DNA from: Tretioscincus oriximinensis
Lineage: Eukaryota > Chordata > Lepidosauria > Squamata > Gymnophthalmidae
Direction of reading: 5' to 3'
DNA: 64,000 nt
Assembly (NCBI GenBank): GCA_022410635.1
Contig: JAJVDF010000019.1
Location: forward strand, 1,988,307-2,052,306
Below are positions 1 to 11,259 of the stretch, piece by piece. The translations under genes and the position numbers were made by a program. Numbering within the stretch: position 1 is the first letter of the stretch; each line of letters starts with the position of its first letter. The notes under the pieces are model-generated. The model was not told where the DNA came from. It did no database searches and worked only from the letters and a program-made list of their open reading frames with translations.

Positions 1-355
1 AACTCTAAACTTCCAGGCAGGCCCAAGCACTGCCTCTCCTGACAATAGTCAAAACTCTAAACTTCCAGGCAGGCCCAAGCACTGCCTCTCCTGACCATAG
101 TAAAAAACTCCAAACTGCCAGGCAGGCCCAAGCACTGCCTCCCCTGACAAAAGTCGAATCTCTAAACTTCCAGGCAGGCACAAGCACTGCCTCTCCTGAC
201 AAAAGTCAAAACTCGAAGCTTCCAGGCAGGCCAAGCACTGCCTCACCTGACAAAAGTCAAAACTCTAAACTTCCAGGCAGGCCCAAGCACTGCCTCTCCT
301 GACAAAAGTCAAAACTCCAAACTGCAAGGCAGGCCCAAGCACTGCCTCTCCTCTT
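1..355. repeat. 52-bp minisatellite, about 6.8 copies
   Basis: Tandem units of about 51-53 bp start near positions 1, 53, 106, 157, 209, 260 and 312. Each contains the core AGGCAGGCCCAAGCACTGCC followed by a CTCCTGACAAAAGTC-like end. Units differ by a few substitutions and 1-2 bp indels. The array touches the window start and may extend beyond it. Minus-strand open frames across it are by-products of the repetition and do not look like a protein. Confidence 0.95.
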
Positions 356-2876
356 GATTTCTCATTGCAACAGCATCTAGTGAGGGCAGAGGCGTGCTTA
401 AATACCAGCGCTGATGCTCCGCCTCTCCCTAGCTCTCATGCAGCCGGAGCGAGCATTCCTGGGGCAATTTTACCCCAGAAGATGCCGCACCNGCTGCCTA
501 CTGGCCGTTCCCTTCGCCCCCNATTCCTNGACGCCCAAAGCGCGTTTCCAGGTATTTATATGGATGACAAAAACACATTTATGAAGGAACTGCCATACAA
601 CTAGATATTTAGAGCCAGGATCCAAGCATCCAGNTTACATTGCCTTAAGGATGAGAGCCCTCCTATGGAGTTGCTTCCTATGTTCATAGTGAAGACCTTT
701 TGAAACTTGAGATGAAGAAATGGATTAAATAATGATGTTAAATCTATTGGTTCCAACAAAAAAACTGGGGATACCAAAGTAAGAATAAAAAATACTTATG
801 CTTTGACATTAATTATGATAAGAAAGTAAATATGGTCATTTTAAGTAGATACTATCTATCAAATTCCTAAATTGTTTATTTTGGGGACGGGCGGTTTCAT
901 ATTCAATTTCTACAACTATTGTTTTAAATTCATTTACTTTTTTTGATGGATCAGGATGTGTTCCAAAGACTGCAGTCAATACATTGGATCTGTTGATCCA
1001 ATGGTGCTACATAGTCTTCATTAAATGCTTCCCAAGTGCAATCTTTCTATTATTCATTCACTGTTGAACAAAAATCCTTTGAAAGAAAATGAAAGAGTCC
1101 TAAAGAATAGAGATAGTGATTGATCTACTTGACCATATCACAAATACAATCCCATAACATAGATATATATCTGCCACCTAATATGAGGCATTTTGCCATG
1201 ATGGGCTTCTAAAGCAGCCCTGATTGGCTCTTATAATCCAACCAGAGTGAGCAGAATGTTGGATGCAACCACAGAGAATAGCCAGAGGCTTCTGCCTCTT
1301 CATGAGGGTTGTAGAATTTTTNAAAAACTCACATGCAGCAGCAGCTGAAAAAAAATCAAACCCTAACAAGAAGCAGGAGCTTAAAAGTAAAACCACCCAG
1401 CTGCCCCACACCTCCTTGCTCCTAGGCAAGCATGAAGCAGGGAAGGAAAACACAGATACATTCAAAAGGAACATAGAGGGAAGAGCAAGAGAGAGACTAA
1501 TTGGAAGTAGTAGGATAAAGGGATGGAAGGAAAATAAAAATGGCTACAAGGTTTTCATAGCATCGCGCGTATTTCCCCAGATAAGTGAATTTGTGAAATC
1601 CTTCATGAAATAAAGGGGAAAAGGAGGCTGAGATATAGATACAAGTCCCCTGGCCAAGCTACATTTAAATCTACTCTCAGTCCACTTTCACAAAATGAAC
1701 ACATCAGAAGACTACATTTTCTAACCCAAAATTGGAATCTCAAAATAAATGCTTTAAAATTGGTTTAAATTTTAATCCATCTTCAGTCCACATTCCAAAT
1801 GGAAAAACAAATATCTGTAAAAAGATACTTATTTGAAATTAGTTTTGAAACCCTGCTTTATTTTACTCCAGGAAGAATGAAACTCCAACCATCTTCTTTC
1901 TGTGCTGGTGTTTGTGTGTCCCACTTTAAAAGTGCATTGAAACTGAAGTAATCTCTAATTGGACTTTTATAAAAGTCTAACACAAAACCATATATTCCTT
2001 TGCTGGTGTGTGTCCCAATTTAAAAGTGCATTGAAACTGCAATAAGCATTGCTCAGGCATTTAAAACCTTTTTGTTCCTATCAACATTACAAATATAAAT
2101 TCTGTTACCTAATTTATACATTTTCTGTTGTACAGATGGGGTCCCAGGTGCAAACTATAAAAAAACCTTCCACTTTACTTTCTGACAAAATTCCTATTAC
2201 CTAATTTATGAGTTTCCGTTTTATTTTTGTTTGCTTTTCAATTCCATTTTTTCACAATGAAAAATGCTTATTCTAAAGCTTTGATGTAAATGTGTTCAGC
2301 TGGAAGGTCTGATCCAACATACAGATTCATGCAGAAGCAACTTCTAACATTTTTGGGGAGTACCGGAAAATGAATTTAAGTTATACAGTATAGGGTTACC
2401 ACACAAAATCAGGAAAATATGATCACACCTACAATGGATGTGAAAACTTCTAATTTCTTTACTAAGGAAAAGAATAAACAGAGATGGGAGGAAACATAAC
2501 AGTGACATAATAGCATGAGCCAAAATTCTCCTCATACTGCTAGATCCCACTGCATAACCATAGAGCAATGGGGTTATTCTACTTATATATAATACACAAT
2601 TAAAAGTTAAAAAGTTATTAAAAGAAAAGGGAGAACGCACATATGATAACCTCCTCTGTTCCATGCCTCTTTGAAGCTGTGCTGTGCATTTGTTCACTCT
2701 GCCTCCCCCTCCCCCAGGGATATGTAAGAACTGGAGTTATGGCATAAGACTATCGCTCCTATTGCCATGATCTCCCCCAGGGATACATACGTGTTACCAT
2801 ATTTCTCCTAAGTAATAGCATTTTCCTGTCAAAGAACTTGAATCTGGAATCAAGAAGCTGGTGCTATTTTCTGTAT
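356..2876. other. Unannotated stretch with local duplications
   Basis: No gene or recognised transposon is visible. 360-600 is somewhat GC-richer, with a 79-codon plus frame that resembles no family I know. At 1898-2220 two short blocks are each repeated once. One is the AAAAGTGCATTGAAACTG block, near 1929 and 2020. The other is the TTACCTAATTTAT block, near 2104 and 2197. The rest is AT-rich and looks like intergenic or intronic DNA. Confidence 0.5.
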
Positions 2877-2877
2877 T

Positions 2878-2883
2878 GAAGCA

Positions 2884-2914
<31 letters not shown>

Positions 2915-3032
2915 AAGCAGAAGCAGAAGCAGAAGAAGAAGAAGAGGAAGAGGAAGAGGAAGAGGAGGAAGAAGAAGAAGAAGAAGAAGAAGAAGAAGAA
3001 GAAGAAGAAGAAGAAGAAGAAGAAGAAGAAGA
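2878..3032. repeat. (GCA/GAA)n microsatellite at a SINE tail
   Basis: CAG/GAA-type triplets (AGCAGCAGCAGAAGC...) grade into GAGGAA and then pure GAA over about 155 bp. The array directly abuts the 3' end of the minus-strand SINE-A copy that follows. The K-rich and L-rich open frames here are microsatellite translations. Confidence 0.95.
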
Positions 3033-3323
3033 ACTGGGTTTTTATACCCCACTTTTCTCACCTTTCAAAGGGACTCAAAGTGGCTTACAAGGGTATTTTT
3101 GCCCAAAGGCTGACATTCTATCTTCTCCATCATGCTGTGGTGGTTCCCATNTATCTGCTTGCAGTCAGTTGCAATTTCTTGCAATTCGTGCTTTCGAATA
3201 GCTGGGTTGGCTAGAGCTANAGGCTAATAGAAGGTGCTCACGCCTCCCCACGTCCGACACAGGGCTTCGAAACCCAATCTCCCAGATGAGAGATCGATTC
3301 CTTAGCGACTGAGCTATCCATGC
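3033..3323 (-). mobile_element. tRNA-derived SINE (SINE-A), copy 1
   Basis: Read on the minus strand, this begins with a tRNA-like head. Box A resembles ATAGCTCAGTCGCTAAGGAA and box B resembles a GGTTTCGAAGCC motif. A middle body of about 200 bp with the repeated word TTGCAAGAAATTGCAACTG follows. The element ends in a tail reading AGTCCCTTTGAAAGGTGAG and then a GGGGTATAAA-type end, which leads into the GAA/TTC array. Five other near full-length copies lie at 13.6, 16.8, 18.5, 34.9 and 50.7 kb, all on the minus strand. The tail resembles the 3' end of the L2 LINE at 27.6 kb, which suggests L2-driven mobilisation (inference). Confidence 0.88.
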
Positions 3324-4675
3324 TGTTATAAATTTATTTGGCTGGAATAAATTTATTTGGTTAAATGTTTAAAACAAGCCTCAGTTTTAAACTTCCCAGA
3401 ACTGGCTGCCTGGACAGGGTTTGAAAAAAAGCTGGAGCAGAGTTTGGTGCCACTGCCACTGCTGGAATCCAAGTTCTTTTTAAGTTTAATTTAAATTTGT
3501 AATTTGGATCTCTAATATTCCATTTATTCTGTATTTTCATATTTTTTTTAGTGTGTAGCAGTTTCTTTCCTGTACAAGTCACAAATAGAACAATAGCATA
3601 AGTTTTAATTGTGCTTCAGCTCAGATATGACTATGTGTCTCATTTTGTTTCCAGTAAATGATTTCATGAATTTCAACTAGTTAAAAGTTGAGCTAAAAAT
3701 CCTGGGAACTTGCAGATACCTTCATAACTTGAGGAGTAACATATTATTTCTCTTTCTCATCCTCATCTTACCATTTTCTGCTTTCAATTTCCCACAATGA
3801 CACTTTAATGCATCTGTTTCTATTAAAAGCATTATTGAATAAAGCAGAGCTCTTTCCTTAAATGTCAGTAAATAAATGAAATTGACTGTCAAGAGTTAAT
3901 GCCTTCTTCCTTCACATCCTCGCATTATTAATTATATGAAATGAGGAATAAATTAGAACATTTGTTGTTTATGTGTACAATAAAAAGGGAAGATTGATTA
4001 TGGCAGACAGATAAAACTATTTGTCAGACAGTCAGAGAATTGAGCCTCATTCAGAGCTAAAAACCAAACCAAAACAAAATCCAGAAGACAATTTTTCATC
4101 TAGGACAGCGACCATCTAAGATAAGAAAAAAACCCTCTAAATCTATACTTGGAAACCATTCTTTAAAAAAATCTATTTTTAAGAACCATTCTTGAAAACC
4201 AGAATTCCAACAGCGGAAAATCATAATACGTTCAGTATATAATAACCTTGATATACCCAATTTCAGCACTGAAGATATTTTGAATTAAATGTGTTTCACT
4301 TAATAGAATAATCAAAGCATGGAGTGAGAGACTGAAAGATGATTAAAGCACTATTTACTGTTTCTTCTGGAGTTGTGACAGCAGCAGGTAACAGAACAGT
4401 CCTTTCTCCACTCCGTTTGCATCTGAATGATTGGGTTTACCTTTCACTGTTTTCTTCTTATTGAAGTGAGTCAAGTTTAACTTTGTCTTTTAACTAATGT
4501 GGATAGTGCTGTCATCTATATCAGAAATTTTAGGAACATATACCAAGTTCAGACCTATCTGAGCTGTCTTCAAGACCACAGATGAAATTCTAAAGAAGGT
4601 GGTAAATCCATGGAACGTCCTCCTGTTATCCTGGGACTCAATGTATTCCTGGCTATGTGAACTTTCTTGTGAAAA
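3324..4675. other. Unannotated AT-rich stretch
   Basis: No coding, RNA or transposon signal recognised. Short inverted and direct repeats are at background level. Confidence 0.5.
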
Positions 4676-5720
4676 TCCAGCAAAGGAGCTAGCAGCACTT
4701 TGAGACTAACTTGAGAAAAGTGGTTGGCATAAGCTTTCGTAGACAGGCCTACTTCTTCAGATGCTGAGGGACTAATGCTAGGGTCAGGTATTTATAGGAA
4801 AATGTGTATGGGAGAAGACAAAGCATATGCAACTGTAGGGAGGTGTTGAATTGCAGGTAGAAAAATAGGTAAATAGCAGGAACTAATCTCCTTGTGTGAA
4901 AAAGTGCCTGGGGCAACAAGGGGCAATGTCTAGTAGAGAAGCAATCAAATACAGGTTTCATAAGAATGTATAGTTGGCCAGAAAACCATTGTCTCTGTTA
5001 AGTCCTTTGCTGATGGCCTGGAACTTGTGAATGTATTCAAATTCTGCTGCTTCTCTTTCAAATCTTCCTTTGTAGTTTCTTTGTTCAAGAACTGCAGTCC
5101 TGAGGTCTGAGAGAGAATGTCCTGGAAGGTTGAAATGTTCAGCAACTGGTTTCTGTGTGTTTCCATTTCGAATATCTGATTTGTGTCCATTTATTCTCTA
5201 GCGAAGGGATTGTCCTGTTTGCCCAATGTAGAGTGTAGAGGGGCATTGTTGGCAGAAAATGGAATACACCACATTAGAAGATGAGCATGTAAAAGTCCCT
5301 CTAATGTTGTGGGTGGTGTTATCAGGTCCCATGATGACATTGCCAGGGTGGATGTGTGCACAGAGTTGACATCTGGGTTTGTGGCAGGGTCTAGTTCCCA
5401 TTTCTCCCTCTGTGTCCTGTGTTCTTTGTGTGAGGAGCTGTTTGAGGTTGGGTGGTTGTTTGTATGCCAGCAAAGGTTTACCACCAAGTGCTCTTGAGAG
5501 AGCTGTGTTTTTATCCAAAATAGGTTGAAGTTCATTTATTATGTGTTTGAGGGGCCCCAATTGTGAGCTGTATGTGACCACTAATGGGGTTCTGTTGTTT
5601 TCTGTCCTCAATCTGTCCTGTAATAGGTTGGTTCTGGATACCATTCTGGCTCTGTTGATTTGTTTTTTACTTCATGTGGTGGGTATTGTAACCTGAGGAA
5701 TGCTTGCTGTAGTTCCAGGA
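4676..5720 (-). mobile_element. Penelope-like retroelement, 5'-truncated
   Basis: The minus-strand frame at 5198-5644 encodes the C-terminal part of a PLE protein. It has a Cys/His cluster (CHKPRCQLCAH) and a GIY-YIG endonuclease start, VVYSIFCQQCPSTLYIGQTG. The rest of the endonuclease and the C-terminus continue in another minus-strand frame down to about 4950, so the gene is frameshifted. The reverse transcriptase core is missing because the copy is truncated near 5720. The non-coding 3' end, with a hammerhead-like motif at 4727-4764 and the terminal block GCTGCTAGCTCCTTTGCTGG, matches copies at 20.3 and 63.6 kb. PLEs retrotranspose using an RT plus a GIY-YIG nuclease. This copy is dead. 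Confidence 0.88.
4727..4764 (-). ncRNA. Hammerhead ribozyme-like motif, PLE copy 1
   Basis: Read on the minus strand: GCAT (helix I), CTGAAGA (core), an extra A, GTAGGC-CT-GTCTAC (helix II with one G-U pair), GAA, the AGCT palindrome (half of a dimeric helix III), T (the H17 position), then ATGC closing helix I. All core positions of the hammerhead consensus CUGANGA...GAA are present. The extra A between the core and helix II is shared by every copy in the window. PLEs are known to carry minimal type I hammerheads. Self-cleavage here is inferred. Confidence 0.72.
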
Positions 5721-5749
5721 GTGAAAAGTTCAATATGACAGCATACATT

Positions 5750-5875
5750 ATCCTTCTCTCTCCATATTATCCTCACAATAGTTCTGTGGAGCAGGTTAAC
5801 TGAGATGAAGTAACTGAGTCAAAATCACTCCATATGTTTTCATGGCCAGGTACCAATTTAAACCAAATTTAAACC
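5750..5875 (-). mobile_element. Degenerate tRNA-SINE fragment (MIR-like or SINE-B)
   Basis: The plus-strand text reads TATTATCCTCACAATAGTTC, then a GTGGAGCAGGTTA-like block, then AAGTAACTGAGTCAAAATCAC and a TTTCATGGCCAGG block. This order matches the reverse complement of common amniote tRNA-SINEs. It is too decayed to assign to a subfamily. Confidence 0.45.
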
Positions 5876-6189
5876 TACCCATCACCAATGATCTCCTTGA
5901 CCTAATCATCAGGTTTTCCCATAATATTAACAAACGTAATGATAATGAAAATGGGTACGTTTTTAACCAAAAGGTTAAAATGAGAGACAGAGAACTATGT
6001 TGTATACATGTCATACTCTTACTTTATTTTCCTTTCAAGAAAACATAAGCAAACAGCTTGGTTGGAACAACTTATAGAGACTAATCATGAATAAACAAAA
6101 GGGCTAGAGCTTTTATTTTTCACTTACAGAAGCACAAGATAAGGGTCTCTCTAAATCGCTATAAGAAAAAAGGCATGGACACTTCAAAA

Positions 6190-6415
6190 TTATAAAGGTA
6201 CCTCCTATTCACTACTAAACCCAATTGAAGTGCTAAATGGCTTGAGTCCTGGATATCTGAAGGAGCACCTCTTATATTGGCCTGCCTGTTCATTAAGATC
6301 CCAAGAAAATATGCCTTTTGATAGTTCCTTCACTTGCAGAGATACAGGCAGTAGGAGCATGCAGGAGGGCCTTCTCTGTGGTGTCTTACCAAAATCATAT
6401 TNCAGTGACATGGCA
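6190..6415 (+). mobile_element. Degenerate L2 LINE, C-terminal ORF2 fragment
   Basis: Plus-strand translation gives LNGLSPGYLKEHLLYWPA and then, after a frame change, a RRAFSVV motif. This is the same order as in the C-terminal domain of L2-type ORF2 proteins, and a fresher version lies at 27.8-28.0 kb. Several stops and a frameshift show an old copy. No tail was recognised. Confidence 0.65.
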
Positions 6416-6479
6416 CTTGTGGCAGAGGTGGATCCAGTTATTAATTTTTCATTGTTGAAAGATAAAAACAAAAAGTAAA

Positions 6480-7200
6480 ACGGGTCAAATTATTTGGATG
6501 GACTCCAGTGTTAATGCTGCATTCTCTGAACATCTTTGGCTCAGGTGCACATAGAAAAACATCAGAAGAAACTGTGTCAATAATTAATTCTCTTATTCAA
6601 TTCGTGAAGCCACCAACTTAGTTTTATTGCAGAAAAAACAATAAGTGACTGAAATGACCACATCAGATTTGAACGCACGCCCCAAAACAACTCAATTCAA
6701 AAATACTCTTCTGATGTTTCCTTATACTATTATCATATTGAATACCCAAGTTTAAATAAATTAAACATTTCAACAGCAAATACTATACTGTTTGGATTTT
6801 TTTTCCTTTTTAAATACTGATTTGTGATTTGTGTGTACAGATGAGTCATTTCCATGTTCATTCAATATACTCAACTGCAAAAGGCTAGGCAGAATTTATA
6901 CACTTGTTCCCAATAGTACTATGTTTTTTATGCTCTATTATAAACAGTTCAGGTGTCTGAACAAAATGTCCTCCTAAGTTAGAAATATGAGGTGTTTTTC
7001 CCTACCAAGATGCAAGTTTTAATCTTATTGTAGAGATGTCAAGAGAGAGAGAGGATTGAAGANGTTTGCTTTTAACATACCATCCTGGGATAGTGTAGAC
7101 CCTGTTGGGATTTGCACTATCCCATACTAGCAGGTGGACAACAGGTCCACTAGACTCTCTTTGGGAACAGAATAAGGCCTAGTGCAGAAAGAGCCAGTGA
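6480..7200. other. Unannotated AT-rich stretch
   Basis: No gene, RNA or repeat family recognised. Confidence 0.45.
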
Positions 7201-7224
7201 AAAGGCTAGAAAAAGCATTTTATG

Positions 7225-7345
7225 AAGATTACCCCTCTTTTTCTGGGGAAACCCCAGTTTTGGCATCCTTCCAGGGGGGGATTTCCCCATTTTTTGTTGA
7301 GGAAAAAAATGCAAAAAAAAAGATTTTTTTAAGTTCTTTTTTTTT
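7225..7345. mobile_element. Decayed half of a hAT-like MITE (related to 44996-45204)
   Basis: The run of GGGGAAACCCCAGTTTTGGC, then TTCC with a G-run, then a GAGGAAAAAAATG block and a long A-rich AGATTTTTTTAAG segment parallels the inner sequence of the MITE at 44996-45204. The terminal inverted repeats are not recognisable here. Confidence 0.4.
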
Positions 7346-7659
7346 NTATAGAAAGAATTCACTGCAGCACTGCTAGGAGGCTCTTGCAACCAAGGCCAGC
7401 TCCTAAATACTCTTCAGAATTTTCTTTTATAATTTCATGTTGGAAAACTCCCAGCAGGGCAGTGGTGGCACAAAAAAAATACTACTCATTGGTATCAAGC
7501 ACCCAAAATATGGCCCTGCATATAAGACTCTTTATTTCTATTTTTGCCACATCCTTGGTTTGGGAATGTGAGGTCTTCCCTTTTTTTGCTGCCCCAAAGA
7601 GGTAGCCATCATTTCCCACAGAATCTCTAATGGGGATTTTTATGCCCCAGTCCAGAAGN

Positions 7660-7713
7660 GGCATCACAAAATTGGTGGGGTGAGAAAGGTGGGGTATAAG
7701 AACCAACTTCTTC
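7660..7713 (+). mobile_element. SINE-A 3' tail fragment
   Basis: The plus strand reads GGTGAGAAAGGTGGGGTATA followed by AGAACC. This is the 3' tail of SINE-A, and a TTC array follows directly. The tRNA head is missing. Confidence 0.65.
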
Positions 7714-7777
7714 TTTTTCTTCTTCTTCTTTCTTCTTCTTCGTCTTCTTCATCTTCTTCATCTTCTTCTTCTTCATT
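7708..7777. repeat. Imperfect (TTC)n microsatellite
   Basis: TTC/TTCTTCA triplets run for about 70 bp directly downstream of the SINE-A tail. Interruptions such as CGTCTTCTTCAT show some age. Confidence 0.9.
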
Positions 7778-7779
7778 TA

Positions 7780-9680
7780 CATCTCCATACTCCCTATACC
7801 CAAAGCCTCTTGGCCTTCAGAGATGGAGAACTTTGGTGTAAAAATTTACCTCNCAATAAAAGCAAATGTAGTTTTTAACTGCATAGATTTTCATTCCCCA
7901 CACACACACACACACAAACACTAATTCTTTTTAGATTTTTTTCATGCCATTAATTGTCTATTCCTACAGCAAACAGGTATTTTAGGATCATTTCTTCAAA
8001 GCTTCTATAAAGCGGNATATACTGGTTTCATAGCAAGTTAACACCTACATTTTCTTTACAGGTTAATTTTTTTAAAAAAATGAAAATTCAGGGTTAGCAA
8101 AGAATTAATAGAGTTTTGCTTGTGCTACTTGTTTAAGTATCAAACAAGGGGATAAAAGAGCTATGCACCTATCTTCCATTTTCTATTGATATAAGGCGGA
8201 AATTTACCACAGCAACGTGAGATTGGAACCCTTTTTCACAAATGAAGTATGGACTTCAAAGAAAGCTCATGAACCAGAGGGCAGGGATATGCTCATACAG
8301 AATTTTTGTGTTTGGTTCACTGTTGAACCAAACACCTGATACTCCAACTACAGTTAAAATTATTGAACAGGTAGGTATTCATGTTTGAACTCACAAGGAA
8401 AAAAAAGTTCTTTAGGGTTGAAGCTGGATTAAATGTGTTGGAACAATGCATGATTTTTCTACTGAAAAGAAACAAGCAAACATTTTCAATTAAAACATAG
8501 TGAATATGGACTATTGAACATATTTAAGACTACTGAGGCTGGTTGGATTTGATCAAACACAGAAGATATGAACAATGGCATATTGGTTTAGTGAAAACTC
8601 AGTTGAACCCCAAAATTCAAAGAAATATGCGAACATGAAGCAGATTTTGCACTAGGGAAAAGAGCTTTCAAATGTTAGGTGCCACTTATCTGCCCCTTAT
8701 CGCTGTTTGTGAATAAATGAAGTGGGAAGCATAAAGCATCTGCACTTGTGAAGACACAATTGAAGCCTTGTGAGAATATAGTCCTGGGATCAGTCAAATA
8801 AGATTCATTAGGAAGGCAGAAACGTTTAATATTAAAAATACATATATTCATGAAGAGTTGGGTTCCATTATGCATAGTGGAATTTAAAAACTGAACATTG
8901 CTCATAATAAAATAGCATACAATAATTTAGAAGCATTTTAGTATAATACAGCAATATCTCTATGTAAGTGCTCATTACTGATGGCAGAAAAAATTAATTG
9001 ATTTTAATGAGACTATCNACAAGGCAAGGTATGCTTTCTAATTAGGACAACAGTACTAGATCAAAAGTCTTGTAGGCTACATGCCTCTTTTAGTTTACAA
9101 AGCCATATATTGACACTTTTTCTAGACCTTTCTTATTACAACATGCAAGGCACTGAAATAACCCTAAGCTATCCATATGCTTTTAAAACTAGTTTTATTT
9201 CTCTAAGTACATTAAGCTGTTGTTGCTGCTATAGTTTTTTTTTTTTTTGCTTTGCAACATTTGCTATCTCTGTGCTAGATTTTTGGGGAAGAAGAGATAC
9301 TAACTTTTTTGCTGTTGTTGTTGCCTTGACTCATTTTCCTAGAAGGCATTATGGATTAATGAAAACATCTGGCCTGCACTGCCCAAAGAGAATGGGAAGA
9401 ACAATGTTAGCACTTAATTTCAAATTCCATTATTCCTTTTGCAATGTGGTGATTCTTCACTGGGAAACCACTATGTTATTCTAATTAGGAGNTGATTGAT
9501 GGAGGATTGCTGATTATTCAAAGTATTTGCTATTATTGGCAATGACTTTTACAAACTAACATCTCAAAATTCAGCTTTGTATTGTTTATGTCTGAATTTT
9601 TCTCTTCATGCATGTGTGCAGACAAATGCATAAGACTTTTATAGAAATATTGGTACACAGGGCAATTATCTGGAGTGGGA
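7780..9680. other. Unannotated AT-rich stretch
   Basis: Holds a short (CA)n run near 7897-7916 and a perfect 12-bp hairpin at 8308-8335. Otherwise no gene or repeat family is recognised. Confidence 0.5.
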
Positions 9681-9682
9681 CT

Positions 9683-10075
9683 TAGGCTGCATCCACAAGA
9701 GGGGCTAAGAAAGTGGGCTTACCTGCCTGTGCTGTCAGCTGGCTGTCTGCATGTATCGTGTGGTGGCAGCCAGTGGTGGGAGGGATGAAGAAAGCACCGG
9801 CCCCCGAGTGGCNGAGAGCAGCCTTCTCTCTGCCCNCCCTGTTTCTCAGGGCTCGCTGCTGATTGGCAGAAGGCCTGGCTGCGTCTGTCATATTAAAAAA
9901 CAACGCGGGTTATNGGCGACCAGTGCCATGAGAGCTGAAAATATCAGCTCTTGTTTTACCCACAGGATGGTAGGTTTGTAGTAACTCCATCAGTCACAAC
10001 CTGCCATTACATCTGCAGGAGCCTCCGGGAAGGCGCTCCTATACAGACATCACTACAGCATGTGGATGCAGCCTA
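9683..10075. mobile_element. hAT-like MITE with TAGGCTGCATCCACA termini
   Basis: A 393-bp segment is bounded by perfect 15-bp inverted termini: TAGGCTGCATCCACA at 9683-9697 and its reverse complement at 10061-10075. The interior is GC-richer than the flanks and has no transposase. The terminal motif resembles those of the elements at 26.9, 60.6 and 61.4 kb. No clear target-site duplication was found, so the superfamily is an inference from the termini. Confidence 0.75.
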
Positions 10076-10604
10076 TGTCTGTGGTTGAATCTATTGTTCT
10101 GCTCAGCCTTATAAAAGAGACCCGCGTTTGCAACTTTGTTCCATTGATCACCATATGAATTATAAATCCTTAAAAAAAACTTTCCGACCTGTGTTTGCAC
10201 AGGGATATAGAAAATTAGCTGTAAATGTTTACAAATATTCTGGTAAATATTTGCTGTGTTGAACGAAATAGAGTCTTAANTGCAATTGTTTGAAAACCAG
10301 TTGGAAGCTATTTGTGGCTGTCATTACTCCAAATATTGTTTTAAAAAAAGCAAATAAAAACACCACTGATTCTTAGTTATATGCATTTTCCTTTCCTGGT
10401 TTTTCTCAAGTTTCAGCATTTTCCCAGGAGCCACATCAACTTTGAACTGCTCCATACCAAGCCCAAATTAATGACTTCTAAACATTGGATAGATTGAGGC
10501 TGTTGCAAGAAGCTATGGCTTGAAACTACAGAGAAGAAAAAAGGGAATTATCAGAAACTTTGCTTTTGCTTTACACAGACTAGGAAATGTTCACTGCACA
10601 GCTT

Positions 10605-11257
10605 TTTTTAAATAAAATATATTTTTTATTACAGAAATAAATGAGAAACAATGCCATAGTGTTACATCACACTCATTAATCATAATATAGTATTACAATT
10701 TTTCATTGTTATTGTCATACCATATCTGTAATTTCATGCATTTTTACAAACGTATTATATCCCCTCCCCCCTCCCCCCTCCCCCCTTTCTCACCGGATGT
10801 TGTTATTATGAATGTACAGCTTATGGTCTGAGGATGATTTTAATTGTATCTAACAGTTCAGGTCCTCCCCATCGATTCGACTGGCAATAAATTATTAATT
10901 TTTGCCAATTCTTCATCCATTTATTGCTTCCAGATCTATACATATATTCTTTTCCTTGGATGAAATATCCTATTATTTGATCAGCCAAATAATGCTGCCA
11001 TTGATTAATATTCCATTTGGTCCTATCTTTCCACCCAAGAGCAATCACAGCTTGTACGGCCATGTTCATCTGCCTCACCATATATATAGCCTGAGATCTA
11101 ACTTCACTATATAAGGAAAGAATGGCATTTTCCTTGATCCTATTTACATTGTATCCCAATATATCGTCAAATTGATTCCATATTAATTTATTCCACACTG
11201 CATAGCTGACTTCCATTGCTGAATAAACAAGCAAAAAAGTATGCTTTTCGCACATTG
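10605..11257 (-). mobile_element. 5'-truncated L1 LINE (ORF2 C-terminus plus 3' UTR)
   Basis: A clean 144-codon minus-strand frame (10821-11255) includes MVRQMNMAVQAVIALGWKDR and WNINQWQHYL. This pattern fits the extreme C-terminus of reptile L1 ORF2p. It is followed by a 3' UTR of about 215 bp. That UTR carries a G-rich polypurine tract, GGGGGGAGGGGGGAGGGG-like on the minus strand at 10759-10787, which is a classic L1 feature. It ends in an AATAAAAAATATATTTTATT-type A-rich tail near 10605. With no stops in the retained frame, the insertion is likely fairly recent. The reverse transcriptase and endonuclease are absent. Confidence 0.75.
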
Positions 11258-11259
11258 AA

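Noticed and set aside
5..246. Minus-strand frames with a repeated SGEAVLGPAWKF motif
   Set aside because: They are by-products of the minisatellite. Unit length is not a multiple of three and there is no gene context.
3295..3323. tRNA gene candidates at SINE heads
   Set aside because: Boxes A and B are present but the heads lack a clean cloverleaf and are followed by SINE bodies. They are tRNA-derived SINEs, not tRNA genes.
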